Assembly (NCBI GenBank): GCA_900315485.1
Contig: OMZI01000001.1
Coordinates: forward strand, 1 to 64,000
From: an uncultured Eubacteriales bacterium
GTDB lineage: Bacteria > Bacillota > Clostridia > Peptostreptococcales > Anaerovoracaceae
Direction of reading: 5' to 3'
DNA: 64,000 nucleotides
This document shows, in pieces, positions 44,564 through 52,868 of this stretch (its first letter is position 1; each line of letters starts with the position of its first letter). The position numbers and the translations under genes were made by a program. The notes under the pieces are model-generated. The model worked only from the letters and a program-made list of their open reading frames with translations. It ran no database searches and was not told where the DNA came from.

Positions 44564-44573
44564 AGGGGAATAT

Positions 44574-45113
44574 ATGAAGAAGAGAAGACGCAGACTGCCG
44601 AATGATTTTCTCATACTCATAATAATCGCGGAGCTGTTCGCGGTCTCTTTCTCATGTACTGAAATAGTCACAGAATCCACTGAGAGGACGATAGACAGGC
44701 GTACAGCCGCTATTACTGAGACCAGCACCTCATATCTTATCGACCCGACAGAAGCCGTCGCAAAGGGCAAGGAAGCCTATGATATCTGGTGGGAGGAAGA
44801 ACACCGCTGGAAGGGCCCGGTACTGTCCAAGGGAAGAGGGGTCAATTACGGCCCGTCAGGCAAGGAGACATACTATAACCTCAACATGAGCACTGTTGTG
44901 AGCATCATGCGCAGCATGGGCTATACAGGAGAATACTGGGTTAGGGAAGACGGGTGCAAAATGCTCGGTGACTACATCATGGTAGCCGCCAACCTCAATC
45001 TCAGGCCGAGAGGTTCCATCGTTGAGACGTCTCTTGGTGATGCGATCGTCTGTGACACAGGCGGTTTTGCAAAGAGAAATCCTACACAGATCGACATAGC
45101 TGTTACCTGGTAG
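44574..45113 (+). CDS. Exported 3D-domain (double-psi barrel) protein
   Basis: A 179 aa protein with an N-terminal membrane anchor or signal (about residues 9-28, ending SFSC, a possible lipobox). The C-terminal domain (about 85-179) has SIVETSLGDAIVCDTGGFA and a final DIAVTW. These are the three-aspartate pattern of 3D domains related to MltA and Rpf/YabE-type peptidoglycan-active proteins. It also contains the clostridial GRGVNYGPSG...YWVREDGCKMLGDYI block. It is likely to act on the cell wall. GAGGGGAA RBS; downstream of the three-TM protein. Confidence 0.72.
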   Translation: MKKRRRRLPNDFLILIIIAELFAVSFSCTEIVTESTERTIDRRTAAITETSTSYLIDPTEAVAKGKEAYDIWWEEEHRWKGPVLSKGRGVNYGPSGKETYYNLNMSTVVSIMRSMGYTGEYWVREDGCKMLGDYIMVAANLNLRPRGSIVETSLGDAIVCDTGGFAKRNPTQIDIAVTW

Positions 45114-45258
45114 ACGATATCAGATATTATTTATTATAAATGTGGAAAATACTGACGGTTTCTGCTACAATTGACAGGACGTTCAGATAAATACAGTTAA
45201 TACAGGCCTGCCTGAAATACCGGCAGTGCTAATACATAATGGAGAGTAGAGAGAATAA

Positions 45259-45684
45259 ATGAGCAGGAACAAGAACAACAGACAGGCCGCACAGTACGGC
45301 TATAACAGACAGTCCAAGGGCTATCAGCAGAATCTGTACAAGCAGAGACTGAAAGAGGAGAACATCAAGGCTCCTAAGAACACTCTGACAGAGAAGAAGC
45401 TCAGAACAATTGCTATCGTTGCCGGCATCGTATGGCTGGTTCTGACAATTGCACTGATCTTTGCACTGAAATGGTGGGGACTCCTCATCGGACTCGTAGT
45501 CGGTCTTATTGCAGTAGGCGGAGCTTACCTCTATCTCAGAAGCAAACAGAACGAGATGATCGCTTACTACAAGAAACTCGGAATGACAGAAGACATGTAC
45601 ATCAACGAGCTGAAGAAGAGGGGAACAGACCCGAAGCAGCTTGAGTACACACGCAAGGTATGGCGCAAAGTCAAAATAGACTAA
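45259..45684 (+). CDS. Two-TM membrane protein of unknown function
   Basis: A 141 aa protein. The basic N-terminus (RNKNNRQAAQYGYNRQSKGY) is followed by a pair of TM helices (about residues 52-92), then a basic cytoplasmic tail with a repeat-like KKLGMTEDMYINELKKRG. No family recognised. The codon bias is that of strongly expressed core genes. A good bidirectional terminator follows. Confidence 0.65.
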   Translation: MSRNKNNRQAAQYGYNRQSKGYQQNLYKQRLKEENIKAPKNTLTEKKLRTIAIVAGIVWLVLTIALIFALKWWGLLIGLVVGLIAVGGAYLYLRSKQNEMIAYYKKLGMTEDMYINELKKRGTDPKQLEYTRKVWRKVKID

Positions 45685-45718
45685 GCACAGAATAGCTGCA
45701 GCTGACCGAAGGCAAAAA

Positions 45719-45745
45719 ACCGCATTACCGTGAAGGTAATGCGGT
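45719..45745. terminator. Bidirectional terminator
   Basis: Perfect stem ACCGCATTACC / GGTAATGCGGT with A-run on the left and T-rich tract on the right. Serves the two-TM gene (+) and hom (-). Confidence 0.9.
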
Positions 45746-45778
45746 ATTTATTTTGCGTGTCCGGAATTCCCGGTTGTA

Positions 45779-47074
45779 TCACTCTACGCGCATGATGTTC
45801 TCAATCGATTTTACTACATCATCCTGCATGATCCTTTCGAGAGCGTTCTCAAGGTTGGATTTCTCTGTAGGGAAGAGGATGAATATGAGCGGAACCACGA
45901 TCTCTCCGTCGAGCTCGTGAGGGTATTTCTGCTGTATTACCTCGATGCTGATACCGTATTCTCCGAGGACTGTAGTGATCTTGCCGAGTACGCCCGGCTG
46001 ATCTGCAACTGTCATGCGGACGTAGTACTTGTTGGTGCCTTCACCGGCAAATTCAAGCCCTGAATCGTAGCGGAGCTGAGGTACTATGTCATATGCAGAG
46101 TCTTTCTCGAGCTTCCTTGCTACACCGATAACATCGCCGAGTACGGCGCTTCCTGTAGGAAGAGGGCCTGCTCCGCGGCCATAGAACATCAGGTCATCAA
46201 CTGCATTTCCGTTGATGAATACAGCGTTGAATTCATTATTGACGGAAGCAAGAGGGTGGCTGACAGGGACGAGGGCAGGTTCGACGTTTCCGTATACCTT
46301 GTCGCCGGATTTCAGTGCACTGGCAAGCAGCTTGATCCTGTAGCCGGCCTCCGATGCAAACGCGATGTCTTCGCTGCTTACAGCGGTGATTCCCTGGGTA
46401 GGGATGACATCAGGCGCTGCAGATGTACCGAAAATGAGGGAAATGAGGATCGAAAGTTTGTTCGCCGCGTCGATTCCTTCAACATCTGCGGTAGGATCTG
46501 CCTCTGCGAATCCCTTAGCCTGTGCGTCCTTCAGGACTTCTGCGTAGTCTTTTCCGTATTCACTCATCTGAGTAAGGATGTAGTTGGTAGTACCGTTAAG
46601 TATACCGTGGACCTCGTTGAACTCGTTCGAAAGCAGGGCGGTGGTGACAGATGTCAGGATTGGGATACCGCCTGCAACGGCTGCTTCAAATCTGAGAAGC
46701 ACATGGTTCTCCTGTGCAAGGGATGCGAGCTTTGGCCCGTTGGCAGCAATTGCTGCCTTGTTGGCGGTCACGACGCTCTTGCCGTTCGAAAGAGCCTGTG
46801 CCATGTATGTCGTTGCAGGTTCTATGCCGCCTATGAGCTCAACTACGATGTCTATATCCGGATCACTCAGGATCTCATTTACATCAGTTGTATATTTTTC
46901 CTTAGGGATGTCGATGCCTCTGTCTTTAGCTGGATTTCTGTTGAGGATCTTTACGATCTCGATATCCAGGCCTGTGGTCTCAGCGATCTTCTGATGATTC
47001 ATCTCAAGAGCCTGGTAAGTGCCTTTGCCGATATTGCCGATACCGAGCATCCCGACTTTAATTATTTTTCTCAT
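45779..47074 (-). CDS. hom: Homoserine dehydrogenase
   Basis: A 431 aa enzyme reducing aspartate semialdehyde to homoserine for threonine and methionine synthesis. It has the N-terminal Rossmann motif GMLGIGNIGKGTYQ, VVELIGG, the catalytic segment GILNGTTNYILTQM, the ADPTADVEGIDAA substrate loop and a C-terminal ACT domain (about 350-431, YYVRMTVADQPGVLGKI) for feedback control. RBS AAAGG. Single gene on the minus strand; thrB/thrC are not adjacent. Confidence 0.97.
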   Translation of the reverse strand: MRKIIKVGMLGIGNIGKGTYQALEMNHQKIAETTGLDIEIVKILNRNPAKDRGIDIPKEKYTTDVNEILSDPDIDIVVELIGGIEPATTYMAQALSNGKSVVTANKAAIAANGPKLASLAQENHVLLRFEAAVAGGIPILTSVTTALLSNEFNEVHGILNGTTNYILTQMSEYGKDYAEVLKDAQAKGFAEADPTADVEGIDAANKLSILISLIFGTSAAPDVIPTQGITAVSSEDIAFASEAGYRIKLLASALKSGDKVYGNVEPALVPVSHPLASVNNEFNAVFINGNAVDDLMFYGRGAGPLPTGSAVLGDVIGVARKLEKDSAYDIVPQLRYDSGLEFAGEGTNKYYVRMTVADQPGVLGKITTVLGEYGISIEVIQQKYPHELDGEIVVPLIFILFPTEKSNLENALERIMQDDVVKSIENIMRVE

Positions 47075-47187
47075 GCCTGATACCTTTCTGTCTTCTTATA
47101 TATGCATATATTCTGTAGTAATTATTTTCTGTACGAATCCGAGTATATCATATTCAGAGACATATTTCTGCGAATGCATGACCGTGT

Positions 47188-47193
47188 TATAAT
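47188..47193 (+). promoter_or_regulatory. Candidate -10 element
   Basis: TATAAT 25 bp before the small membrane gene at 47218; the -35 is weak (TTTCTG, 17 bp upstream). Confidence 0.4.
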
Positions 47194-47217
47194 CTAAACA
47201 ATAGGGGAGACTAAGAC

Positions 47218-47379
47218 ATGGAATTTATTATAGAAATAGCGGTTTATCTGCTCTTTGCATTAGGCATCACACTGATTCAGTGGTGCTTCAGACACAAGGA
47301 ACTGACTGCTGCAATGATCATTGTGGTGCTGATGATCATTGACGTTTTTGTATGGATGAAACTCCACGGGATCATCTGA
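47218..47379 (+). CDS. Small membrane protein, 53 aa
   Basis: Reads MEFIIEIAVYLLFALGITLI and continues QWCFRHKELTAAMIIVVLMI before ending KLHGII. There are two TM helices with a short basic loop between them. AGGGGAG lies 8 bases before ATG, and a TATAAT lies further upstream. Eighteen bp before the next membrane gene, so probably one operon. Function unknown. Confidence 0.65.
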   Translation: MEFIIEIAVYLLFALGITLIQWCFRHKELTAAMIIVVLMIIDVFVWMKLHGII

Positions 47380-47397
47380 TAAGAAGGTACAAGGGAT

Positions 47398-47955
47398 ATG
47401 GACGATAAGAGAACAGTTGATTTTGAAATCAATGAAAAGATCCGCAGCGACGCGATCGAAGAATATATTGATAAAAAGGCGTTCAGTCAGACGGAATCTC
47501 AGAAGCGTACATTTAAAAAAGCCTATCTGTTCATAATAATTATAATGTGCATTATTGCGCTTACTGTCGTGATATTGGTGACCAGCATAGGAGATAACAC
47601 TTTCGCGATCGCATTTGCCTCCGTATTCGCATTGAGCTTCACCATGATCGCAGTCATAATGAGCATCATACTTGTGAAGTTCTCTTCGACGAACAATGTG
47701 AAAAATCTGAAAGATTCTCTGCGTAAGGGTTTTGAACGGACGACATACCGCATTGAGGACGGATATCTGATCCGGGAATACGAAGGCGACAAGAGAAAGA
47801 CCAGAAAGTACGATCTGAAGAAAATCTACTATCCGGACAAGGAAGGCAATATAGGGACATTTGAATATAAAAATGAGACAGGCGGCGAGTATATTGATTT
47901 CTATGAACCGTCTCTGTATGAGACTCTGAAAAAGATAAAAGAAGAGAGCCAGTAA
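47398..47955 (+). CDS. Two-TM protein with YcxB-like cytoplasmic domain
   Basis: A 185 aa protein with a charged N-terminus, two TM helices (about residues 43-63 and 67-90), and a C-terminal beta-rich domain (about 105-175). That domain has a pattern (TYRIEDGYLIREYEGDKRK, KYDLKKIYYPD) like the YcxB/PH-like domains that follow paired TM helices in Firmicutes. Function unknown. Last gene before the Tn7-like element. Confidence 0.6.
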   Translation: MDDKRTVDFEINEKIRSDAIEEYIDKKAFSQTESQKRTFKKAYLFIIIIMCIIALTVVILVTSIGDNTFAIAFASVFALSFTMIAVIMSIILVKFSSTNNVKNLKDSLRKGFERTTYRIEDGYLIREYEGDKRKTRKYDLKKIYYPDKEGNIGTFEYKNETGGEYIDFYEPSLYETLKKIKEESQ

Positions 47956-47985
47956 TAAATAATTAATAATTGACTGTGATATTTG

Positions 47986-48029
47986 AACAGCCTCCGGTTT
48001 ACCATAGATGGCAAGGGAGGCTGTTTCTT
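47986..48029 (+). terminator. Terminator after the YcxB-like gene
   Basis: Stem AACAGCCTCC / GGAGGCTGTT followed by TCTTT. Confidence 0.85.
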
Positions 48030-48037
48030 TGAGACGC

Positions 48038-48071
48038 AACTATTCCTAAAATCATAATTTTCGGAATAGTT
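48038..48071. repeat. Inverted repeat left of the transposon end
   Basis: AACTATTCC / GGAATAGTT with an inner TAAAAT-CAT-AATTTT pairing, a nearly complete 34-bp hairpin 50 bp before the proposed transposon tip. It may be a second terminator or part of the insertion site. Confidence 0.55.
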
Positions 48072-48126
48072 AAATACGGAAGCCCCTGAAATAGCCGGAT
48101 TTGATCAATCTCAGCTGTTTTGTCAG

Positions 48127-48523
48127 TTGTCACGAAAAGGTTGTATTTTTTTGACACGATTAGGTTGTATGGAATATACATATATTCTGTATATTATTCT
48201 TCTTTCCCCCGTTCACCTGATATCATAGATCATTAATGGATTCTCTCTGTTTTCAAGGGATTTATGGGATTTTCATTAATAAGAAAAACTGATACTCTCT
48301 TTTTTACCGTCTATTATCATCAATAAATATTCCTTATACTGCATAAATATTTACTCCGGAATGTAACCTTTGCGTGTCAAAAATAGGATTTTTCTCATTG
48401 TCAATATAACCTCTTCGTGTCAAAAAGCATCTATTCTGTCAGCATATGTAACCAATTCGTGTCAACCTGATTTACTGCTATTTGTTGTCATTTTTCACAG
48501 CGCATGTAACCAATTCGTGTCAA
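48127..48523. repeat. Six probable TnsB-binding repeats
   Basis: A 20-bp unit, consensus ATGTAACCNNTTCGTGTCAA. Copies reading rightwards on the minus-strand sense lie at 48127-48146 and 48151-48170 (24-bp phase). Copies in the opposite orientation lie at 48361-48380, 48404-48423, 48446-48465 and 48504-48523. The last two share a longer direct repeat (ATGTAACCAATTCGTGTCAA plus CCTGATTTACTG). The spacing and position are as for transposase-binding sites at a Tn7-like end; the opposite orientation of the two groups is unusual. Confidence 0.75.
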
Positions 48524-48603
48524 CCTGATTTACTGTATTATCATACGACCTATCTGCCTACCCTATTACAAAAATACTGCTAAAATATGTATGTGTCATT
48601 AAG

Positions 48604-49710
48604 TCAGATAATACTAATTTGTTCGTAAAACTCGTAGATATCGAAAGCATCACTTGTTTCAAACACGATGAACGTGTATCTCAGGTTCGGAAAATCTTCA
48701 AGAATATTCTTATAATATTCAATATAATATTTGTGTTTTCGTATTACAGGATAAAACAAATCATAATACGCATCCTCGTACATATCTTCCAAAGTATTTG
48801 ACAGATTCATTGAAGTAATAAAACTCTTTTCATCCAGAACTGAAAATTTTGGCACATTCCAATGAATATCTAATACGCTCTGATATGTATAAGGAGGCAT
48901 TCTTCTATATGCTTTCATGGAGCAGCTTCGCATGATTCTAAGAGTTTGATATTCATAGCTTTCCTCTTCAAAGTTCGAGATCTTATCCTTTATTCTAATT
49001 TCAGCACGCTTGGAAGGTTCAAATGAAATGTTCTGATCGATATCCGTCTTATAAAGTCTCCTGTCAGGTTTTCCACGCTTTCCAGTACTCAGATATTTTC
49101 TAAGAAAACATCCGGCGGATTTGATTTCCTTATATTCTTCAGGCTTCTCTTCTGGTGCTATAATCCATGCTCTAATATCCGTCTTCGGTTTACTTATCAG
49201 TGGCTCGGCATTATCTTGATGATGCGTTCCTACAATAACTTCTATAGGTTTGCATTCTCCGTAATTAGTATTGCACTTCTGACAACATAACAGAAATGGC
49301 GATGTCGTCCTGTACTGAAGTTTAGACCCGCATTCCGGACAGTTTGAAATAAGCGGTATATCGTGCTCAAGGCATTTGTCAAAGCATCTGAGCGTCTGAT
49401 AGATTGGCATCTTCATTTCTTTAATGCACATCGGACATATCTTGATCTTCGGATCAAAAAGAAAAGAATAACCCCTGCACAAATTTATATCAGTAGCAAA
49501 TGGGCCCAAATTATGCTTAAGACTCTCGCAGAACTTATCTACGAGAGTCCCTGGCATATTGAAATAATTTTTGAGTGTTTTGGAATTGTTATACTGTATC
49601 CTTGTATGCATCCGCACCTTGCCTTCGAGCTGAAGTCCCCTGTTAGCAAGCAAATGCAGTCTATATGTCTGCTCGATGCTATTACCAGAGATGTACTCTG
49701 TCATTCTCAT
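48604..49710 (-). CDS. tniQ: TniQ/TnsD-family target-selection protein
   Basis: A 368 aa protein with the TniQ zinc-finger pattern: Cys92/Cys95 (ICPMC), Cys109, Cys113/His116, Cys124/Cys127 (NCPECGSKL) and Cys143/Cys146 (CCQKC). The C-terminal part (about 190-368) is helical and lacks the long TnsD DNA-binding extension known for attTn7 recognition. TniQ bridges TnsC to the target. Six bp after tnsC. ATG with weak RBS. Its 3' end faces the repeat-bearing transposon end. Confidence 0.82.
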   Translation of the reverse strand: MRMTEYISGNSIEQTYRLHLLANRGLQLEGKVRMHTRIQYNNSKTLKNYFNMPGTLVDKFCESLKHNLGPFATDINLCRGYSFLFDPKIKICPMCIKEMKMPIYQTLRCFDKCLEHDIPLISNCPECGSKLQYRTTSPFLLCCQKCNTNYGECKPIEVIVGTHHQDNAEPLISKPKTDIRAWIIAPEEKPEEYKEIKSAGCFLRKYLSTGKRGKPDRRLYKTDIDQNISFEPSKRAEIRIKDKISNFEEESYEYQTLRIMRSCSMKAYRRMPPYTYQSVLDIHWNVPKFSVLDEKSFITSMNLSNTLEDMYEDAYYDLFYPVIRKHKYYIEYYKNILEDFPNLRYTFIVFETSDAFDIYEFYEQISII

Positions 49711-49715
49711 TACAG

Positions 49716-50732
49716 TTATGCCCCCTTTTTATTTGAAGCCTTTTTCTTCTTTGTATTATTCTGTTTCAATTTTTTAAATAACTCATCAGGAGCTTCGATT
49801 TCCTCCATAGAAGCACGTTCACGCAGCTTATGGCCAAAGTCCAGCTTTTTCACAACGCAGCGCCAGTCTTCTTTATCCGGCCATTCCTTTTTACTGCGCT
49901 TTCCGTGGATAAAGACATGTCTGATAATAGTAGTTATCTCGAACATAGTCATTTCAGGAATTTCTTCTAATCCTGACTCTTCCTTGAGAACATCATAGAA
50001 GACCTGGGCTTCATCAGCCAGCAGCTTCCCTTTTGCGAATCCGTTCGGGAAAAAGTATCCTGTATATGTAAGATCGTTATACCTGATGATATCGTGCCCC
50101 TTGAAGAAACAGTAGATATCGTTGTAGCCGTTGAGACCATGAACTTCATGTTCGGTGTTCATAAATCTACGAATTATATGTTCGTATTCACCTTTCTTTC
50201 CGATCATAGCGTTTCTCAGGTACTTAAGTGACATCTGACCAACAAGGATATAAGTTATGGAAATCTTATTGAACCTAAGAATATTCGATATATACATCAG
50301 AACTGTAAGATTTTCCGTCGACATAGACTGCGCTTCATCGATGTACATCAGTATCTCGTTGTTATGCTTTACGCCTGCCTCAGAAAGATATGCGATGACA
50401 GCATCTTTCATTCTTTCTAATGTTACATTAGATTTTAGAGTTCCGAAGTCTGGCCAGAATTTGGTGAGTTCACAAAGCAGTGCCTTAGGCTGGTAGCTTA
50501 TTCCCTCTCCAAGAATGCTTACCAGTACTGCCGGAGCGTCATCGCCAAGATCTTCCACTACTTTATTTGAAGAGTATGCGATAGCTGTTGTTTTCCCTGT
50601 TCCTCCGGCAGCATAGCATATTGTCCCGCACAGACCAAGATCATATGTATCCATTACGTGCTCGTGGAATACTATCATCTCAGGCATCGGGATAAAGTAT
50701 CTTTTTTCTTCGATAGGATGCTTAGTTCCCAT
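49716..50732 (-). CDS. tnsC: TnsC/TniB-family AAA+ ATPase
   Basis: A 338 aa AAA+ regulator that polymerises on DNA and links target selection with the transposase. It has Walker A AGGTGKTT (residues 42-49), Walker B ILMYIDEAQ (127-135), sensor region ISITYILVGQ and a lysine-rich tail. Eighteen bp after tnsB with AGGAAG RBS. Length fits TniB/TnsC of TnsA-less systems rather than the about 550 aa TnsC of canonical Tn7. Confidence 0.88.
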   Translation of the reverse strand: MGTKHPIEEKRYFIPMPEMIVFHEHVMDTYDLGLCGTICYAAGGTGKTTAIAYSSNKVVEDLGDDAPAVLVSILGEGISYQPKALLCELTKFWPDFGTLKSNVTLERMKDAVIAYLSEAGVKHNNEILMYIDEAQSMSTENLTVLMYISNILRFNKISITYILVGQMSLKYLRNAMIGKKGEYEHIIRRFMNTEHEVHGLNGYNDIYCFFKGHDIIRYNDLTYTGYFFPNGFAKGKLLADEAQVFYDVLKEESGLEEIPEMTMFEITTIIRHVFIHGKRSKKEWPDKEDWRCVVKKLDFGHKLRERASMEEIEAPDELFKKLKQNNTKKKKASNKKGA

Positions 50733-50749
50733 TTTATATCACTTCCTCG

Positions 50750-52447
50750 TTACGCCTCATCATCCTCATCATCAAGCTCGAAAAAATCATCTCCGAAAGC
50801 TATTTTGAACAGATTTATTGTGGCATCATCACCGGCGACAAGTTCTTTGACTTTATTCTTTTCTTTCATCTTGCGCTCTTTATCAGCAATTATGCGAGTA
50901 CTCTCGATTTCGGGTACAATCACTTCCGGATAATTATCGAAATCTTCAAACTCTTCGTCTGCTTCAAGATCAGGATCGCGTGCAGCTCTTGGGAGCACAC
51001 CGTCAGCGTCTGCTTCAATCGCGTTTGCTAATCGTTTGATTGACTTGTTCTTGTTTTTCTTCAAATTCTCAACAAATGTGTCCGATATAGTCATATCTGA
51101 GTTGTTTCTGATGTATCCGGCTCTTTTGGCTTTATTTAAATCTTTGAGTGTCCTCTCGCTTATTTTGACTCCTTCGTTGGGGCCTTTGGCATGAATCACA
51201 CCCATCGGACTTCCGTCAAGTGTATATATCCTCATATAGCTGACATCATCCGTGTCTATCTCGCACATGACATCTACTCCAATAAGGTTATAATCATTAG
51301 CTATTATCGGGCTGGTATACTCTGTCTGCATCCAGTAGATATGCGGTCTTTTGCCAGTCTTATTATTGCCTTTAATCGTGCGAACAATCATTTTGCGTAT
51401 GCAAAAGTCAGGGCCTCTCTGTTCTTCCGGAAGATAGTTAGGGAAAATGCCGTCATTGAAGGCGGCTCCCATAGCCTGGTATGGTGAAAGTCCATTCTGG
51501 CCTGCTTTTGCAGCATTGTTATACTGCGCGACAGCAAGTTTTACGTAATTTTCAACTACATCACGCGTAATACCGTAGATTTCTGACTCTTTCTCCGGAT
51601 CCTGTCTCCTGATATCTTTCGAGTTGGACCCTGTCGTTGACGGCAGCATGTGTCCGGAGGTTGTTTCAAGTGCCCCGAACGCTCTCTCGATCCTTGCTCT
51701 ATATGTGGGCGTGCTCACTGGTCCATATTGCAGGATCAAACCGTATTTATCAATGCAGTCCATAATCGGATCTGCAAGCTGATAAGTTGCATTGTCGAGC
51801 TTGATTACCTCAGGCATTGCCCACGCCGCTTCTGGAAACGCAGCGGACGGCAAAACTGCCTTTTTAACATCAGACTCATATTCCATTGGTTTGATTATAC
51901 TTTCGATGAGTTTCAGCACAGTTCCGTGATTAGGCTTATAGTCGTAGCATGTTTTATAACCTACTATAGCGTTGGTAGCTACATCGACAGCCATATAGAG
52001 CACCGGTCTTCCTGCTGCTTTGTAGATCTTATTACCTTTCTCATCGCGTGTCTCCCAGCACCAGAAGAAGTCCAAATCATGAGCATCTATCTCTATCACC
52101 TCATAAGGTCTCTTAGGTCTAGGCTTTGCTTTGAGCTCTCCGCCCGTCGACATATGACGCTGACGAGAATCATCATCTGAACGGGCAAGGGCGAATTCGG
52201 TGTTGGTCAGCTCTATCATATCGAGCCACCTGTAAAAGCTTCTCATCCCCCCGTCCTCGAGATAATTAGGATAATCTGCATGGGTATATCCCGCCTGTTT
52301 GAGCATATTTTTAAATTTGCGAAAAGCCTTTGCTTTACTCGGTACTTTGTTAGCTCCGGTCCCGCGGCGGAAATACATCTTTGTTACTTCTTTGTATATT
52401 TGAGGATTTTTCTCCATGATGGTTGTAATGGATTTCGCAGGGTACAC
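50750..52447 (-). CDS. tnsB: TnsB/TniA-family DDE transposase, N-terminus probably truncated
   Basis: A 565 aa retroviral-integrase-fold transposase. Catalytic residues appear as Asp121 (EIDAHD), Asp218 (IKLDNA) and Glu254 (RARIERAFG). A Mu-type C-terminal beta-barrel region and an acidic tail (FFELDDEDDEA) that may contact TnsC follow. Only about 116 residues precede the first catalytic Asp. Related TnsB proteins have about 190 with two HTH domains, and here only the second HTH-like segment (YKEVTKMYF...MRSFYRWLDMI) is present. The reading frame is open back to a TGA at 52489-52491 but has no ATG with an RBS. The GTG at 52447 is a guess. The gene may be broken at its 5' end. Confidence 0.8.
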   Translation of the reverse strand: MYPAKSITTIMEKNPQIYKEVTKMYFRRGTGANKVPSKAKAFRKFKNMLKQAGYTHADYPNYLEDGGMRSFYRWLDMIELTNTEFALARSDDDSRQRHMSTGGELKAKPRPKRPYEVIEIDAHDLDFFWCWETRDEKGNKIYKAAGRPVLYMAVDVATNAIVGYKTCYDYKPNHGTVLKLIESIIKPMEYESDVKKAVLPSAAFPEAAWAMPEVIKLDNATYQLADPIMDCIDKYGLILQYGPVSTPTYRARIERAFGALETTSGHMLPSTTGSNSKDIRRQDPEKESEIYGITRDVVENYVKLAVAQYNNAAKAGQNGLSPYQAMGAAFNDGIFPNYLPEEQRGPDFCIRKMIVRTIKGNNKTGKRPHIYWMQTEYTSPIIANDYNLIGVDVMCEIDTDDVSYMRIYTLDGSPMGVIHAKGPNEGVKISERTLKDLNKAKRAGYIRNNSDMTISDTFVENLKKNKNKSIKRLANAIEADADGVLPRAARDPDLEADEEFEDFDNYPEVIVPEIESTRIIADKERKMKEKNKVKELVAGDDATINLFKIAFGDDFFELDDEDDEA

Positions 52448-52868
52448 TTTAGTTGACAGCTTCCTGCGTGGTATGATAACGAGAGCGGGTCACCGTTACC
52501 GGAGTCCCGCTCTTTTCTTACGTAGTTGCAGTCTTCAGCATACGCACTTCGCCCGCCCTTCAGCGTTGTATAATATATGGCCACGTAACCCGGGACTTAC
52601 TGAACATTCTTAGGTACCGATATCTTCTTTCGATATCTGTTAGTATACTAAGTCCAATAATTTCATAGCCGATTTATTAGATAATATCGAATTAACGCCT
52701 TTCATTTCATGAAAAACAAATTGCTGCATACAATCCGACTCCTTTCCACGAATTCTTTTTGACAAGTATGTTATGGTGCTATTTTGTTATCTTCCATAGT
52801 TCTATTGACTGTCGCATTAATTTCAAGTAACTGCGTTATTTCCCCTAAGTCTGAACATATTTATCTTT
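52448..52868. other. Gene-free 421 bp upstream of tnsB
   Basis: No convincing gene. A 66-codon minus-strand frame (52384-52584) out of phase with tnsB could be frameshifted 5' coding debris of tnsB, but I see no HTH in it. A small inverted repeat CGATATC/GATATCG lies near 52617-52636. TTGACA at 52761 could be a promoter element. I looked here for the second transposon end and found no good copy of the 20-bp repeat. Confidence 0.4.

Larger units (their letters stand above)
48121..52491 (-). mobile_element. Tn7-like (TnsB-TnsC-TniQ) transposition module and its tniQ-proximal end
   Basis: Three minus-strand genes tnsB-tnsC-tniQ, tightly spaced, end at 48604. Beyond them lies a 480-bp gene-free segment with six copies of a 20-bp repeat, and a TGTCA tip at 48121. 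Terminal TGT is usual for Tn7-like ends. There is no tnsA gene, so the element would belong to the Tn5053 or type V-K CAST type, which transpose without TnsA and form cointegrates unless resolved. No cas gene, CRISPR array or resolvase is visible. The opposite end is not identified; the right limit given is the last in-frame stop upstream of tnsB. GC content drops here relative to the core. Confidence 0.7.

Noticed and set aside
46256-47080. 274-codon plus-strand frame, cysteine-rich
   Set aside because: Antisense to homoserine dehydrogenase; no RBS and unnatural composition.
48446-48535. Two direct repeats of about 32 bp considered as a minimal CRISPR array
   Set aside because: Only two copies, and the core is shared with four further 20-bp copies in both orientations next to a Tn7-like operon, so transposase sites explain them better. 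No cas genes.
48604-52491. CRISPR-associated transposon (type V-K) proper
   Set aside because: No Cas12k, array or tracrRNA-like region beside tniQ; only the transposition genes are of similar type.
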